DNA of 57,909 nt from Streptomyces camponoticapitis. GTDB lineage: Bacteria; Actinomycetota; Actinomycetes; Streptomycetales; Streptomycetaceae. The DNA is taken from contig NZ_BMMV01000018.1 of NCBI RefSeq assembly GCF_014646115.1, positions 1-57,909 on the forward strand, in the 5' to 3' direction. A program made the translations under genes and the position numbers. The notes beneath the pieces were generated by a model. It did not search any database. It saw only the letters and a list, made by a program, of their open reading frames with translations, and was not told the origin of the DNA. Numbering within the stretch: position 1 is the first letter of the stretch; each line of letters starts with the position of its first letter. Shown here one piece after another: positions 26,057 through 35,572 of the stretch.

Positions 26057-26629
26057 TTAGCGCGGGCCTCCACCGGTGCGCTGGTAGATCAGGCGCATCA
26101 GCTCGTCGCGGCTCTCCTTGATGAGCTGCAGCGTGTCGCGGCCCGTCTCCTTGCCGCGCGGGTCCGTACCCACGAAGCAGACCGTGCCCAGCACCGTGTC
26201 CGTGCGCTCGTCGATGAGGGGAGCGCCCGCGTAGGTCCGGATACCGATCAGGTCCACCACCTCGTTCGAGGCGAAGCGCGGGTACGCGTACACGTCCGGA
26301 AGCACCAGCGCCTTACGGCGGTTGAGGACGTCCGGGCAGTACCCGTGGTCACGGGACATGATCCGGCTCACCTCGGGCGCGTTGTTCGCCTCGCCCGAGG
26401 GACCCGCGGGCGCGCCCGGCGTGTGCAGACCGGCGAAGAACTGGTGGCCGGTGATGAAGTTGACCATCGCGTACGGTGCGCCCGCCGCCTGCGCGAGCTG
26501 CGTCGCGAACGCGTCGAACTGAGCGTCGGGCATGTCACCCAGACCCAGCTCGCGCAGCCGGGCCTCCCGCTGCGCCAATTCCATGTCGGGCGCGGGGAGA
26601 TGCAGTCCCGCTTCGGTGTCGTACGTCAT
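26057..26629 (-). CDS. GAF domain protein at the end of the conservon
   Basis: A 190-residue cytosolic protein consisting mostly of one GAF domain: FATQLAQAAGAPYAMVNFI, then YCPDVLNRRKALVLPDV and YAGAPLIDERTDTVLGTVCFV. GAF domains bind small ligands such as nucleotides or haem, or serve as dimerisation modules. The start ATG at 26629 overlaps the stop of the GTPase gene (ATGA), so it is the fifth gene of the operon. No catalytic output domain follows, so it probably modulates the conservon complex. Confidence 0.88.
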   Translation of the reverse strand: MTYDTEAGLHLPAPDMELAQREARLRELGLGDMPDAQFDAFATQLAQAAGAPYAMVNFITGHQFFAGLHTPGAPAGPSGEANNAPEVSRIMSRDHGYCPDVLNRRKALVLPDVYAYPRFASNEVVDLIGIRTYAGAPLIDERTDTVLGTVCFVGTDPRGKETGRDTLQLIKESRDELMRLIYQRTGGGPR

Positions 26630-27276
26630 GAGGTGGCTCCCAGATCGCTGGAGTGCTGAAGGGGGGGTGCGGCGGGCGGGGCCTGGACGGCCCGCTCCCG
26701 CGCGCGGCGGAGCGAGACCGCGTGCGCGTACGAGACGAGTGAGACCAGTACGTGCTTGGCAGACGCCGGGTCGCGGGCGTCGCAGAGCAACACCGGTACG
26801 TCAGCCTTGAGTTCGAGCGCCTCGCGGACCTCTTCCGAGCTGTAGCGGTAGGCGTCGTCGGCGTCGAACTCGTTGACGGCGACGACGAAGGGCACGTCGC
26901 GGCTCTCGAAGTACTCGACGGCGGCGAAACAGTCCAGCAGCCGGCGCGTGTCGGCCAGGACGACGGCCCCGATGGCACCCAGCGACAGATCGTCCCAGGT
27001 GAACCAGAACCGCTGCTGCCCCGGAGTGCCGAACAGCAGCAGCACCATGTTCTGCTTCTGGAGGGTGATACGGCCGAAGTCCAGGGCGACCGTGGTGGTC
27101 GACTTGTTCTCGATGCCCTCCAGCCGGTCGGTGCCCGTCCCGCTGCTCGCCGAGGTCAGCGTCTCCTCGGTGGACAGCGGCTTGATCTCGCTGACCGAGC
27201 CGATCATGGTGGTCTTGCCGACGCCGAAGCCGCCGCCGACCACGATTTTCAAGGCGATGGGATCGTCAGACGACAT
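26626..27276 (-). CDS. cvnD: conservon GTPase-like protein (CvnD type)
   Basis: A 216-residue small GTP-binding protein of the Ras-like/MglA-related conservon D family. GGGFGVGKTTMIGS (about residues 13-26) is the P-loop; LLLFGTPGQQRFWFTWDDL supplies the switch II D/G-T-PGQ motif; AVNEFDADD corresponds to the N-x-x-D base-recognition motif. The ATG at 27276 overlaps the end of cvnC by 11 bases. Conservon proteins A-D form a membrane-associated complex thought to work like a bacterial G-protein system controlling development. An upstream in-frame start at 27294 is possible but less likely. Confidence 0.92.
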   Translation of the reverse strand: MSSDDPIALKIVVGGGFGVGKTTMIGSVSEIKPLSTEETLTSASSGTGTDRLEGIENKSTTTVALDFGRITLQKQNMVLLLFGTPGQQRFWFTWDDLSLGAIGAVVLADTRRLLDCFAAVEYFESRDVPFVVAVNEFDADDAYRYSSEEVREALELKADVPVLLCDARDPASAKHVLVSLVSYAHAVSLRRARERAVQAPPAAPPLQHSSDLGATS

Positions 27277-27640
27277 AGGTTCGTAGCCCCTCAAGCACTG
27301 CCTCCAGCAGATTCGGATCTTTCGGGTCGGCCGTTCTCGTGGGCATCGCCATGATCAGTGCCCCCGCGTCCAGCAGGTCGGAGAGCAGGATCTTGGCCAC
27401 CTGGACCGGCTGGCCCAGAGTGGCGGCGACCTCAGCGACCGACCGTGCCTCGCCGCGGCAGAGCGCGAGACAGTGGGCCGCCTCAGGGCTGAGGTAGCCC
27501 TCCGGCGCCGTGGCGCGTGCCTTGAGGAGCGACGACAGACTCATCTCGTTCGTGGGCCGCGTTCGCCCACCCGTCAGGGCGTACGGACGGACCTCGTGCT
27601 CGTCGTCGTCGACCCAGGGGGTGCCGTCTAAAGCCGCCAT
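27266..27640 (-). CDS. cvnC: conservon protein, DUF742 (CvnC type)
   Basis: A 124-residue cytosolic protein of the DUF742 family, a winged-helix-like domain. RPYALTGGRTRP near residue 18 is the family signature, and the rest has SVAEVAATLGQPVQVAKILLSDL and the C-terminal EGLRTYVV. It lies one base from cvnB and overlaps cvnD. Its job is thought to be as a partner in the CvnA-D complex. Confidence 0.93.
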   Translation of the reverse strand: MAALDGTPWVDDDEHEVRPYALTGGRTRPTNEMSLSSLLKARATAPEGYLSPEAAHCLALCRGEARSVAEVAATLGQPVQVAKILLSDLLDAGALIMAMPTRTADPKDPNLLEAVLEGLRTYVV

Positions 27641-27641
27641 G

Positions 27642-28076
27642 TCAGTGCACCCGGTCGTCGGAGGGCTGCCGGAGCCGCGGCGGTGTACTCAGGTGTTCGG
27701 GCACGCTCTTGACCAGCTGCCCCATCTCGAAACCGACTGCGCCGAGGTCTGCGCTGTCGGAAGCGAGCACACCCAGTACCGCCCCGGGGCCGGCCATGGA
27801 CACGAAGAGCAGCCCGTTGTCGTGTTCGACCACCACCTGCCTGACCCTGCCGTCGGCGGGACCCTTGATGTCACGGACGCCGCCGGCCAGGGAGCACAGC
27901 GCGGTGCTGATCGCGCTCAGCTTGTCCGCCGAGTCGATGCTCAGACCGTACGAGTGCTTGCGCACTCCGTCACTGGAAGCCAGGACGGCGCCCTCGGTAC
28001 CGGGGACGCGCCTGATGAAATCAGCCATCAACCAGTCCAGATCGGGCTGCTGGGCCGAAAAAACTTCGTTTGGCAA
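27642..28076 (-). CDS. cvnB: conservon roadblock/LC7 protein (CvnB type)
   Basis: A 144-residue protein with the Roadblock/LC7 fold: LDWLMADFIRRVPGTEGAVLA followed by SSDGVRKHSYGL, and GLLFVSMAGPGAVLGVLAS. In other systems such proteins regulate small GTPases (MglB for MglA), consistent with the GTPase gene downstream. It starts with TTG at 28076, with GGAG nine bases upstream. The operon order kinase-like, roadblock, DUF742, GTPase is the conservon standard. Confidence 0.93.
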   Translation of the reverse strand: MPNEVFSAQQPDLDWLMADFIRRVPGTEGAVLASSDGVRKHSYGLSIDSADKLSAISTALCSLAGGVRDIKGPADGRVRQVVVEHDNGLLFVSMAGPGAVLGVLASDSADLGAVGFEMGQLVKSVPEHLSTPPRLRQPSDDRVH

Positions 28077-28119
28077 GAGAGTGACTCCGTAAGTGGTTGG
28101 GCGACCGCCGAAGGCAGCG

Positions 28120-30249
28120 TCAGCTCGTCTGGTCGGGGGGCCCCTGAGGGCCGTCTTCCGAACTGGCGAGCCTGATACCTGAGGCGAAACGAGCCATCAG
28201 ATCCGGATTCGGTGCGACGACCTCTCGGTCGGCGTCGGCGAGCCGCGGGAACTCAGGTCCGCGGTACGTCTCGCTCCGCCGGGGCAAGGTCGGCCGACGG
28301 CCGGGGGGAGTGCTGGCGTCGCTGGGGGGTGAGGCCTGGGTGGATCGGGGGACCTCGGGGGGTGTGACGTCGGCAGAGCCGGTGGTGGAGCGGCCGGCGC
28401 TGGATTGGCCGGAGTTGGGGTGGGCGGTGGCGGTGGGCCGGCCGCCGCCGGTGTGTCCGGAGCCCTGGTGGTTTCCGGTGCCGTACGGGGATTCCGCGTG
28501 GGCGCCACCGAGGCTGCCCGGGGTGTGGGCACCTCCGTGGACGCCGTTGCTCTGACCGTTGCTCGCGCTGTACGCGGCGGGTTTCCGCTGGGGGAGCGGG
28601 ACTTCGCCGGTGGAGCCGGGGCCGCCCGGGGCCGTCGCCGTCGCGGCGGCCGCCGCGGCCGCGTGGGCCGAGGGGGAGCCGATGCGGCGCACGGAACTCG
28701 GCGTCTCGCCGTGCGTGCCGCGACCGCCGCGCGAGCTGCGGGCACCCGCCTCGGCGGGCAGCGGGCTGCGGTGGTCGTTCGAGGCGTACGACGGCTGGGG
28801 GGCCTGGTACGGCGAGTCGTGCGGCGCCTGCTGGGGGGTGTGCGCGGGCGTCTGCGGTGACGTCGGCTGTGCGGGGGACTGCGGGTGCGACCAGGCCGCG
28901 CCGGACGACGGCTCGTGCGACGGCTCCATGCGCTGCGCGTGCTCGGCGGTCCCCGGCCGGTGCTGCTCCTGCTCCGGCTGACGCTGCACGGGCGGCGGGG
29001 GAGCCGCGTCGAGCAGCGCGCTCGGCAGTACGACGACGGCCTGGGTGCCGCCGTAGATGTTGCGGCGCAGCGCGACCTCGATGTCGTGCCTGCGCGCGAT
29101 CTGGGCGACCACGAACAGCCCGATCCGGCCATCCTCCAGCTGCTCGCGGATGTCGAACTGGTCCGGCCTGGTGAGCAGCCGGTTCATCCGCTCCAGCTTC
29201 TCGGGTGCCATCGGCAGCCCGCGGTCGTCGATCTCGATCGCGAGACCGGCCGGGACGCGCTCGGCGCGCAGCGTCACCTGGGTCTCCGGGGCGGAGAACC
29301 GGGCGGCGTTCTCGACGAGTTCGGCCAGCAGGTGGATGACCTCGGCCGCGGCGTAGCCGGGCAGCGTGCCCTCGGGCGGCTGGATCACACGTACACGGGC
29401 GTACTGCTCGATCTCGGCGACACCCTGGCGCAGCACGGTCGGCAGCGGGACGGGCTTGTTGATACGGCGGGGGACCGCACCGCCCATCACGGCCAGGCTC
29501 TCCACCTGGCGGCGGAACTGGGTGACCAGGTGGTCGACGCCGAAGAGACCGCCGAGCAGGTCCGGGTCCTCGACCTCGCTCTCCAGATCGTCCAGCCGGG
29601 CCAGCGCGCGGTTGACCAGGGCGTGCAGCCGCTGGGCGATGTTGACGAACACGTCCACCTGCTGGCGCGCGCCTGCCTCGGCGACGGCGGCCAGCGCCTG
29701 GTGCTGCGCGAGACGCAGAGCCTGTTCGAGATCGGCGAACGGGTTGCCCTGGCTGACGACGTGGGGCATCGGCTCGGGCAGGAGGGGCCGCTCGCCACGC
29801 GTGATCTGCTCCAGCAGCTGGGCGATGTTCTTCTGCCCCTCGGCCGTGACGGCCTCGAAGCGCTCGACCCACTGGCGGGCGGAGGTGGCGTTGGTGACCC
29901 GCTGCTCGTGAACGGCGGTGGAGACGGCCGCCGCCTTACGGGTGGCGGCGACCATCGAGCCCACGCCGATGACGGCGGCGGCGCCGACAGCGGACCAGGT
30001 CGCCACGGTGTTCCCGACGAAGTACCAGGTGGACCAGGAGCCGGCGGCCAGCACCGACACCGTGGCCACCGGCGTCACGACGAGAAGGCGGATCCGCGAA
30101 CGGAGGCCCTTCTCGGTGGCCAGATTGCGATTGGCCTTGGCCGGGGCCTGGGCGGCGTTCCCGGTGTTCCCGGTGTTCCGAGCGGAACGTCCGCGCCGCC
30201 GACCGCTACGGCGGTCGGCGGGGGCGGCGTGCGGGGAGAGTTCAGGCAT
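28120..30249 (-). CDS. cvnA: conservon sensor histidine-kinase-like ATPase (CvnA type)
   Basis: A 709-residue membrane protein. After a basic start come two membrane segments (about residues 48-95). A helical region and a GHKL ATPase domain follow, with ELVENAARFSAPE (about 311) as N-box, DDRGLPM as G1 and GRIGLFVVAQIA (about 378) as G2. The last 240 residues or so are Pro, Gly, Ser and His-rich and probably disordered. No clear phospho-accepting His box is seen, as usual for CvnA. The ATG at 30249 has GAGGAC six bases upstream; the frame is open up to 30540 but those extra residues look non-coding. It is the first gene of the conservon. Confidence 0.92.
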   Translation of the reverse strand: MPELSPHAAPADRRSGRRRGRSARNTGNTGNAAQAPAKANRNLATEKGLRSRIRLLVVTPVATVSVLAAGSWSTWYFVGNTVATWSAVGAAAVIGVGSMVAATRKAAAVSTAVHEQRVTNATSARQWVERFEAVTAEGQKNIAQLLEQITRGERPLLPEPMPHVVSQGNPFADLEQALRLAQHQALAAVAEAGARQQVDVFVNIAQRLHALVNRALARLDDLESEVEDPDLLGGLFGVDHLVTQFRRQVESLAVMGGAVPRRINKPVPLPTVLRQGVAEIEQYARVRVIQPPEGTLPGYAAAEVIHLLAELVENAARFSAPETQVTLRAERVPAGLAIEIDDRGLPMAPEKLERMNRLLTRPDQFDIREQLEDGRIGLFVVAQIARRHDIEVALRRNIYGGTQAVVVLPSALLDAAPPPPVQRQPEQEQHRPGTAEHAQRMEPSHEPSSGAAWSHPQSPAQPTSPQTPAHTPQQAPHDSPYQAPQPSYASNDHRSPLPAEAGARSSRGGRGTHGETPSSVRRIGSPSAHAAAAAAATATAPGGPGSTGEVPLPQRKPAAYSASNGQSNGVHGGAHTPGSLGGAHAESPYGTGNHQGSGHTGGGRPTATAHPNSGQSSAGRSTTGSADVTPPEVPRSTQASPPSDASTPPGRRPTLPRRSETYRGPEFPRLADADREVVAPNPDLMARFASGIRLASSEDGPQGPPDQTS

Positions 30250-31114
30250 AAATGTCCTCGGTACGACGGGGACCGGCGGATGAAGGTGGAGGGGCCGCGC
30301 TTCCGCGCCGGCTTGGGGCTCCGGGCGCGTGTGCCGGACGTCGCCGGCCGGGCGGGACTTCGAAGACGCCCCTTGGCTCACTGTCCCGTCCGCGGTCCTC
30401 GGGAGCTGCCGCGTCAGCCGGCCGGTACATCCGGGCCGGCGATGCGAGCCTGAGGGAGCGGACCATGGGGATAAGGAGCCTTCACAGACGGGCAGTTGGA
30501 CGGGACAGGCACATGCCAGCGTCATTAAGAGCCATAACAAGCTTGATGTGAAAGCGCGTTCGCCGCCACGGGCGGAAGGGATCGTTCGGCGGTCGCTTCA
30601 TCCCACGGGCTTCACAATGTGAAGCACGCAAAAGCGGCTATTGGCTCGAACGGAAAGGCGCCGTCGGCAGGGCACGACGACGATGCGACCGCCAAACGAT
30701 CGATATCGCGGGTCGCGTCGATCAGTAGGGGGCCGCAATTGTGCGGGACTTGAGGTGGACTTGAGGAAGAACCTCTCAAACCGCGCATCGCAATCCTCTA
30801 CTCAACTCTGCCCAACGGCAAGGCACTTCAACCATGCTTGACCTCCACAACGCGGAGAATTGGTGATTCCCGCCGGGCGGACCGGTCAGTGGCGCTTGAT
30901 TCGCGGAGGGCCGGATGTGACGCGGGTCATTGGTGCGGTGGTGCGGGGACGGTGGTGCGCGGGCGGTGGCGGACCGGGCGAGGGCCGGGTGCGGGCCCGG
31001 TCGCCGGTCGGCCCCGAACCGGGGGTTGAGCCGGGCGGGCGTGAACCGGGGCCCGGACCCGGCGTGAGCCGCGTCGCGGCCGGTCGCGTGCCCGCGACCG
31101 GCCGCATCCGCCGC
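30250..31114. promoter_or_regulatory. 865-base intergenic region upstream of the conservon
   Basis: No credible gene lies between the conservon and the large regulator, both on the minus strand. The middle (about 30520-30870) is clearly AT-richer than its surroundings and probably holds the conservon promoter. It contains a near-perfect palindrome (30609-30625, listed separately). The part 30900-31100 is G-rich and low in complexity and adjoins the end of the downstream regulator gene. Confidence 0.5.
30609..30625. promoter_or_regulatory. 17-base palindrome, possible operator
   Basis: GCTTCACA (30609-30616) and TGTGAAGC (30618-30625) are perfect inverted arms around a single A. It lies about 360 bases upstream of the cvnA start in AT-richer non-coding DNA. 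This is the right form for a dimeric regulator site; the regulator is unknown. Confidence 0.5.
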
Positions 31115-32830
31115 CTATCTGGGGTCGAGTTCGCCCACGAAACGCAGGACCTCGTCCAGCTGGTCCATGCTCAGCAGCCGGCTGCGCGGCCGGAGCATGC
31201 CGGAACTCCCGTACGCGCCCAACTCCTGGCAACGCCGCAGCAGCCAGGGCCAGTCGACCGACAAATAGTCTGCCAGGGCCCGCAGTCGGTGCCCGGAGGT
31301 GGGCCCCTCGATCACGCTGTGTGCACGGGCATGGTCGATCGCCTGGGTGTACGTACGGACCTGGGATCGCTGATCCGTAATGCCAACACGCCAAATCCCG
31401 TCCGAGCGCAGCCAGTTGGCCACTATTACCCGATCGTCGGGTGCCAGGACGAACTCGTCGATCTGTGAGTACTCCTCCTCGGTGCAGACCCACACGGCCA
31501 GTCCGTGCATCTCCATCAGGGCGACGGCGAGAAACAGCAGGATTCGCTCGTACGGCTCGCTTTCCTTGACGGACTTCTCCGGAATGCAGAAAGCGTGCCC
31601 GGGCCGTTCGGACGTGTCTGTGCGCCGGGACATCGCACGGGCGAGGTGCTCATGCTTGTGCCGGAAGAACAGCCACGCCGCGCCCTCCTCGCCCGTCTGC
31701 TCACGCGTCCAGAAGAAGGGCGGTTCGGTCACGTCGCCGAGATGGCGCTCGATGTGCAGCGCGCAGAAGTACGAGCCAAGCCAGGCGGCTCCCACCCGGG
31801 ACAGCTCGGGCACGGCCGAACGCGCCACGGCCGAGCGGGGCATCGCTAAATGGCTCTCCAGCTCCTGTCGTTCACTGTCGAGAATGTGATCGTCCGCGAG
31901 GAGGCTGTCCTCCAGATTGAGCATCGCCCACAGGATGCCGAAGGTCAGGTCGTCCAGCCGGTACGGCTTCGGTATCGGCAGCGTGCCGCGTGGATCGGCG
32001 TCCAGCTGGTAGCGCGCGCGGGCGGAATCGAGCACGAACAGCCCCTCGCCGCCGCTCCCTCCGAGGGAGGCGATCAGCAGGGCCCGACGCGCGGGCTGAA
32101 CGAACGCGCGTAGATGCGGATTCTCCTCGACCGCGATCGACACCACGTCGTCCTGCGACGTCGCTTCGTACATCTGGGCGGGTACCGCCGTACCGTCGAA
32201 GATCCGCAGACCGTCCAGATACCAGAGCCCTCCGGTGCCGGCCGCCGCCTCCGAGGGGGAGAGCGAGGAGCTGGACCACAGGGCGTCCATCGAGCGGGCG
32301 GTGGCGAGCGACGACCCGTGCGGCAGTCGGGCGGGGACCACCTCGCGGCTGGGCACCCGCTGGAGCAGCAGGTCCACCTCGACGCCGAGCATGTACGCCA
32401 GCACGGTGGCCGCGTCGCCCTGGGGGGACTGCGTCCCGGCCAGCCATCGCTTGAAGGTGATGCGGGAGACGGAGACGTTGCCGACGCGGCTGTTGCCGTA
32501 CTCCTTGGCGGCGCGCCGGGCGGCGAGGCTGAACTGCACGTCGAAGACGGCGAACTTGGCCCAGTTGAGCCGTTCGAGCAGCACCCGCAGGAGGGTCGGC
32601 GGGCGCTGCTCGGTGTGGCCGGGGGCTCGCTCGGCGGGTCGGTCGGGGGACCGGTCGGCGGGTCGGTCGGGAGACGGGTCGGCGGGTCGGTCGACCGGCT
32701 GCCCGGCCTGCTGCGCGACCGGTCGTGCGACCGCTGTCCCGGCAGCCCCTGCCTCGGCTGCCTCCCCGGCTGCTACGCCGGCTGTTCTCTCGACCTGGTA
32801 CTCGTCGTACGCGTTCTCGTCAGGGGTCAC
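31115..32830 (-). CDS. large regulator-like protein with an XRE-type helix-turn-helix
   Basis: A 571-residue soluble protein. Residues 1-75 are Ala, Pro and Asp-rich with repeated RPADRSPD-like units. Residues about 75-155 hold a helix-turn-helix region (VGNVSVSRITFKRWLAGTQSPQ) of XRE form. The remaining 400 or so residues are one large domain of unknown fold with segments such as LWYLDGLRIFDGTAVPAQMYEA and HAFCIPEKSVKESEPYERIL. It resembles large streptomycete regulators of development in layout, but I cannot assign it. The GTG at 32830 has AGGGGGG about ten bases upstream. Transcribed alone, toward the conservon promoter region. Confidence 0.78.
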   Translation of the reverse strand: MTPDENAYDEYQVERTAGVAAGEAAEAGAAGTAVARPVAQQAGQPVDRPADPSPDRPADRSPDRPAERAPGHTEQRPPTLLRVLLERLNWAKFAVFDVQFSLAARRAAKEYGNSRVGNVSVSRITFKRWLAGTQSPQGDAATVLAYMLGVEVDLLLQRVPSREVVPARLPHGSSLATARSMDALWSSSSLSPSEAAAGTGGLWYLDGLRIFDGTAVPAQMYEATSQDDVVSIAVEENPHLRAFVQPARRALLIASLGGSGGEGLFVLDSARARYQLDADPRGTLPIPKPYRLDDLTFGILWAMLNLEDSLLADDHILDSERQELESHLAMPRSAVARSAVPELSRVGAAWLGSYFCALHIERHLGDVTEPPFFWTREQTGEEGAAWLFFRHKHEHLARAMSRRTDTSERPGHAFCIPEKSVKESEPYERILLFLAVALMEMHGLAVWVCTEEEYSQIDEFVLAPDDRVIVANWLRSDGIWRVGITDQRSQVRTYTQAIDHARAHSVIEGPTSGHRLRALADYLSVDWPWLLRRCQELGAYGSSGMLRPRSRLLSMDQLDEVLRFVGELDPR

Positions 32831-33089
32831 TGGCTGAGCCCCCCTCGGGCAACCGGAGCGGTGCGGTCAGATAGTCGAAGCGGAAATGCCATCCAGCTGA
32901 CTCATCCTCACGGTCTCGAATGCCAAATCTGGCGTCACAGCAGACACATGATCACTCCGAGTCCGCGCCGCTGTCCAGCAGAACCCTGGGCAGAGCATCG
33001 ACGGTTAGTCAACACCCCTCACTAATAGCGCTGTTGGGAACCAGGGGCTCCGAGAGCGCCTCGGCCCGCCGCGGCCTCAGGATTCCGCT

Positions 33090-34466
33090 TCAGGCCCGCT
33101 TCCGCGTGAACTGGGCCAGAAGTGTCAGCACCCCGAAGGCGAAGACGACCACCAGGCCCGGCCGGAGCATGGACAGTTCCGTGCCCGGCATGATCGCCGC
33201 CGTGACGACGGCCAGACCGAACGCGCCGCCGACCTGGAGCGAACTGTTGAGCATCCCCGCGGCCAGGCCCTGCTCCTCGTCGGGCACCCCGCTGGTCCCC
33301 GCGACCATCAGCGTTGCGATGCTCAGCGCGAAACCCACGCCCCAGAGCAGGGAAGCGGGCAGCAGGACCGTCCACAGATCCGGCTCCGGACCGATGCGCA
33401 GCATCAGCAAATAGCAGGGCAGGAAGGCGACGATCCCCACCATCAGCACCTTCCGTACACCGAATCTGCCCATCAGCGCGCCGAGTCCGGGCCCGATGAC
33501 GATCACCATGAGCCCGGCCGGAAGCAGCACGAGCGCCATCTGCCACGGCCGCCAGCCCACCAGATCCTGCAAGTACAGGGCCATGACGAACTGGAACCCC
33601 ATGGCGCCGCCGTACAGCAGCGCGATGCTGATGTTGGCCGTCACCAGATTCCGGTTACGGAAGATCCCCAGCCGGATAAGCGGTTCGCGCACGGTCCGCT
33701 CGATCATGAGGAACCCGGCCAGCAGAAGGACAGACAGGGCGAAACCCCCGGCCGTCCGCCACGACGACCAGCCGGCCTCCGCCGTGGAGACCACGGTGAA
33801 GACGAGGAGGAGCATGCCGGCGAGCAGGGTCACGGCGCCGCCGATGTCGAGACGCGGACGCTCCGTACGGGGCGGGTCCGGCGGCAGGAAGCGGAGCGCG
33901 CCGATGAGCAGGAGTACGGAGAGCGGGATCGGCAGGACGAAGATCGACCGCCAGTTGAGCCCGGCGAGCAGCCCGCCGACGAGCAGCCCGGAGGAGTACC
34001 CCGACGCCTCGAAGACGTTGAAGATCCCGAACGCCCTGTTGCGCCGCGGGCCTTCGGGGAAGGTCGTGGTGAGCAGCGACATGGCGGCCGGCGCGGCGAA
34101 GCCCGCCGCCATGCCCTTGACGAAGCGCGAGACGATCAGCAGGACGCCGTCGTCGACGAGCGCGCCGAACAGGGACACGACGGCGAACGCGCCCATCGCC
34201 ACCACCAGCACCCGCCGCCGCCCGAACAGATCCGCCACCCGCCCGCCCAGCAGCAGGAAGCTGCCGAACGCCAGGACGTAGGCGCCCACCAGCCACTGCG
34301 CGTCGGCCGTGCTCATCCCGAGCTCCCTCTGGATCTCCGGGACGGCCACGACGATCATCGAGATGTCGAGACCGTCGAGCAGGATCACCCCGCTGAAGAT
34401 CATCAACGAGACCCACAGCCGCGCGGACCAGCGTCGGTGTTCGGTCGTGGCCGGGTTGTCTGACAT
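33090..34466 (-). CDS. MFS transporter, drug-exporter type
   Basis: A 458-residue polytopic protein with about 12-14 membrane segments. Motif A of the major facilitator superfamily is visible (GGRVADLFGRRRVL, about residue 78), and LDISMIVVAVPEIQRELG near the start matches the D1 motif LD-x-T-V-V-N-V-A-L-P of DHA2 drug:H+ antiporters in degenerate form. It probably exports a toxic compound. The ATG at 34466 is preferred because AGGGGCAC lies upstream. It is divergent from the regulator at 34606 across 139 bases, the common layout of a transporter controlled by its neighbour. Confidence 0.92.
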   Translation of the reverse strand: MSDNPATTEHRRWSARLWVSLMIFSGVILLDGLDISMIVVAVPEIQRELGMSTADAQWLVGAYVLAFGSFLLLGGRVADLFGRRRVLVVAMGAFAVVSLFGALVDDGVLLIVSRFVKGMAAGFAAPAAMSLLTTTFPEGPRRNRAFGIFNVFEASGYSSGLLVGGLLAGLNWRSIFVLPIPLSVLLLIGALRFLPPDPPRTERPRLDIGGAVTLLAGMLLLVFTVVSTAEAGWSSWRTAGGFALSVLLLAGFLMIERTVREPLIRLGIFRNRNLVTANISIALLYGGAMGFQFVMALYLQDLVGWRPWQMALVLLPAGLMVIVIGPGLGALMGRFGVRKVLMVGIVAFLPCYLLMLRIGPEPDLWTVLLPASLLWGVGFALSIATLMVAGTSGVPDEEQGLAAGMLNSSLQVGGAFGLAVVTAAIMPGTELSMLRPGLVVVFAFGVLTLLAQFTRKRA

Positions 34467-34605
34467 GAGATGTGCCCCTGACAGTGGATGACTCGCGTCG
34501 GATGCGGCGAGCCTCACGGCCGGGGCGGGGACCAGCCAGGTCTCCGCTGTTCCTGCTACCGGCAGGGACAGTCACGGCTCACCCCGTGGGCGTACCGTCG
34601 GGACC

Positions 34606-35523
34606 ATGACCGCTCCGAGGACATACGTCGGCGAGGGCCGGGTCTTCGACCCCCGGGCCGAGATCGGCGCGTTCCTGCGCACCCGCCGCGCACGGCTGGG
34701 CCCGGGGGACGTGGGCCTGCCGGCGTACGGCCGCCACCGCAGGGTGCCGGGCCTGCGACGCGAGGAGCTGGCGCAGCTCGCGGGGGTGTCGGTCGCGTAC
34801 CTCACCCGCCTCGAACAGGGCAGGGGCCACAACGTGTCGGCGGAGGTCCTGGGCGCGCTCTCCCGCGCGCTGCGGCTGACGGAGGCGGAGCACGAACACC
34901 TCACCAGGCTGGTCAAGTGCCCCCGTACGAACCGGAACACGTCACCGCCACCGGACCGGGAGCGGGTGCGCCCGGCGCTGCGCGAGATGCTGACGTCACT
35001 GGACGGCGTACCGGCCTACGTCACGGGCTGGCGCTCGGACCTCCTGGCCTGGAACCGTACGGCGACGGCCCTCTTCGGCGACTGGGACCAACTGCCCCCG
35101 CGGGAGAGGAACTGGGCCCGGCTGCTGTTCCTGCGCCCCGGCTTCCGCCGCCTGTTCACGGACTGGGAGACCCGGGCGGCCGCCACGGTGAGCACGCTGC
35201 GCCTGCACTCCGGCTGCCGCCCGGACGACCCGCGGCTGCGGTCACTGGTGGACGAACTCGCCTCCGGGAGCGCCGACTTCCGCCGCCTCTGGTCCCACCA
35301 CGACATCAGCGAACACCACCACGGCACGACCACCCTCCAGCACCCCCTGGTGGGCACGCTGACGCTCTCGTTCGAAACGCTCCAACTCCCGGACGGCTCG
35401 GACCAGACCCTCACGATCCACCACGCCCAACGCCCGTCCCCCGCGTGGGAGAACCTCCGCCTCCTCACGAACTGGGGCACGAGCCGGGCGACGACGGTCC
35501 CGTGGTCGCGCGGTTCGGCGTGA
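34606..35523 (+). CDS. helix-turn-helix regulator with MmyB-like ligand-binding domain
   Basis: A 305-residue regulator. The N-terminal helix-turn-helix (about residues 20-95) contains VPGLRREELAQLAGVS and YLTRLEQGRG, the signature of this actinobacterial group. The C-terminal MmyB-like domain shows PAYVTGWRSDLLAWNRTATALF, RNWARLLFL and HPLVGTLTLSFETL. Members often act beside a divergent exporter or oxidoreductase, here the MFS gene, so it likely controls that exporter in response to a bound ligand. ATG start at 34606. Confidence 0.93.
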   Translation: MTAPRTYVGEGRVFDPRAEIGAFLRTRRARLGPGDVGLPAYGRHRRVPGLRREELAQLAGVSVAYLTRLEQGRGHNVSAEVLGALSRALRLTEAEHEHLTRLVKCPRTNRNTSPPPDRERVRPALREMLTSLDGVPAYVTGWRSDLLAWNRTATALFGDWDQLPPRERNWARLLFLRPGFRRLFTDWETRAAATVSTLRLHSGCRPDDPRLRSLVDELASGSADFRRLWSHHDISEHHHGTTTLQHPLVGTLTLSFETLQLPDGSDQTLTIHHAQRPSPAWENLRLLTNWGTSRATTVPWSRGSA

Positions 35524-35572
35524 ACGTCAGCGCGGTGGCGGCCTTCCGCGGCGTCGCTCCAGGGCTCTGGCG

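Noticed and set aside
30641..31029. Short frames in the conservon upstream region
   Set aside because: They change frame repeatedly, lack ribosome-binding sites and overlap the AT-richer regulatory stretch.
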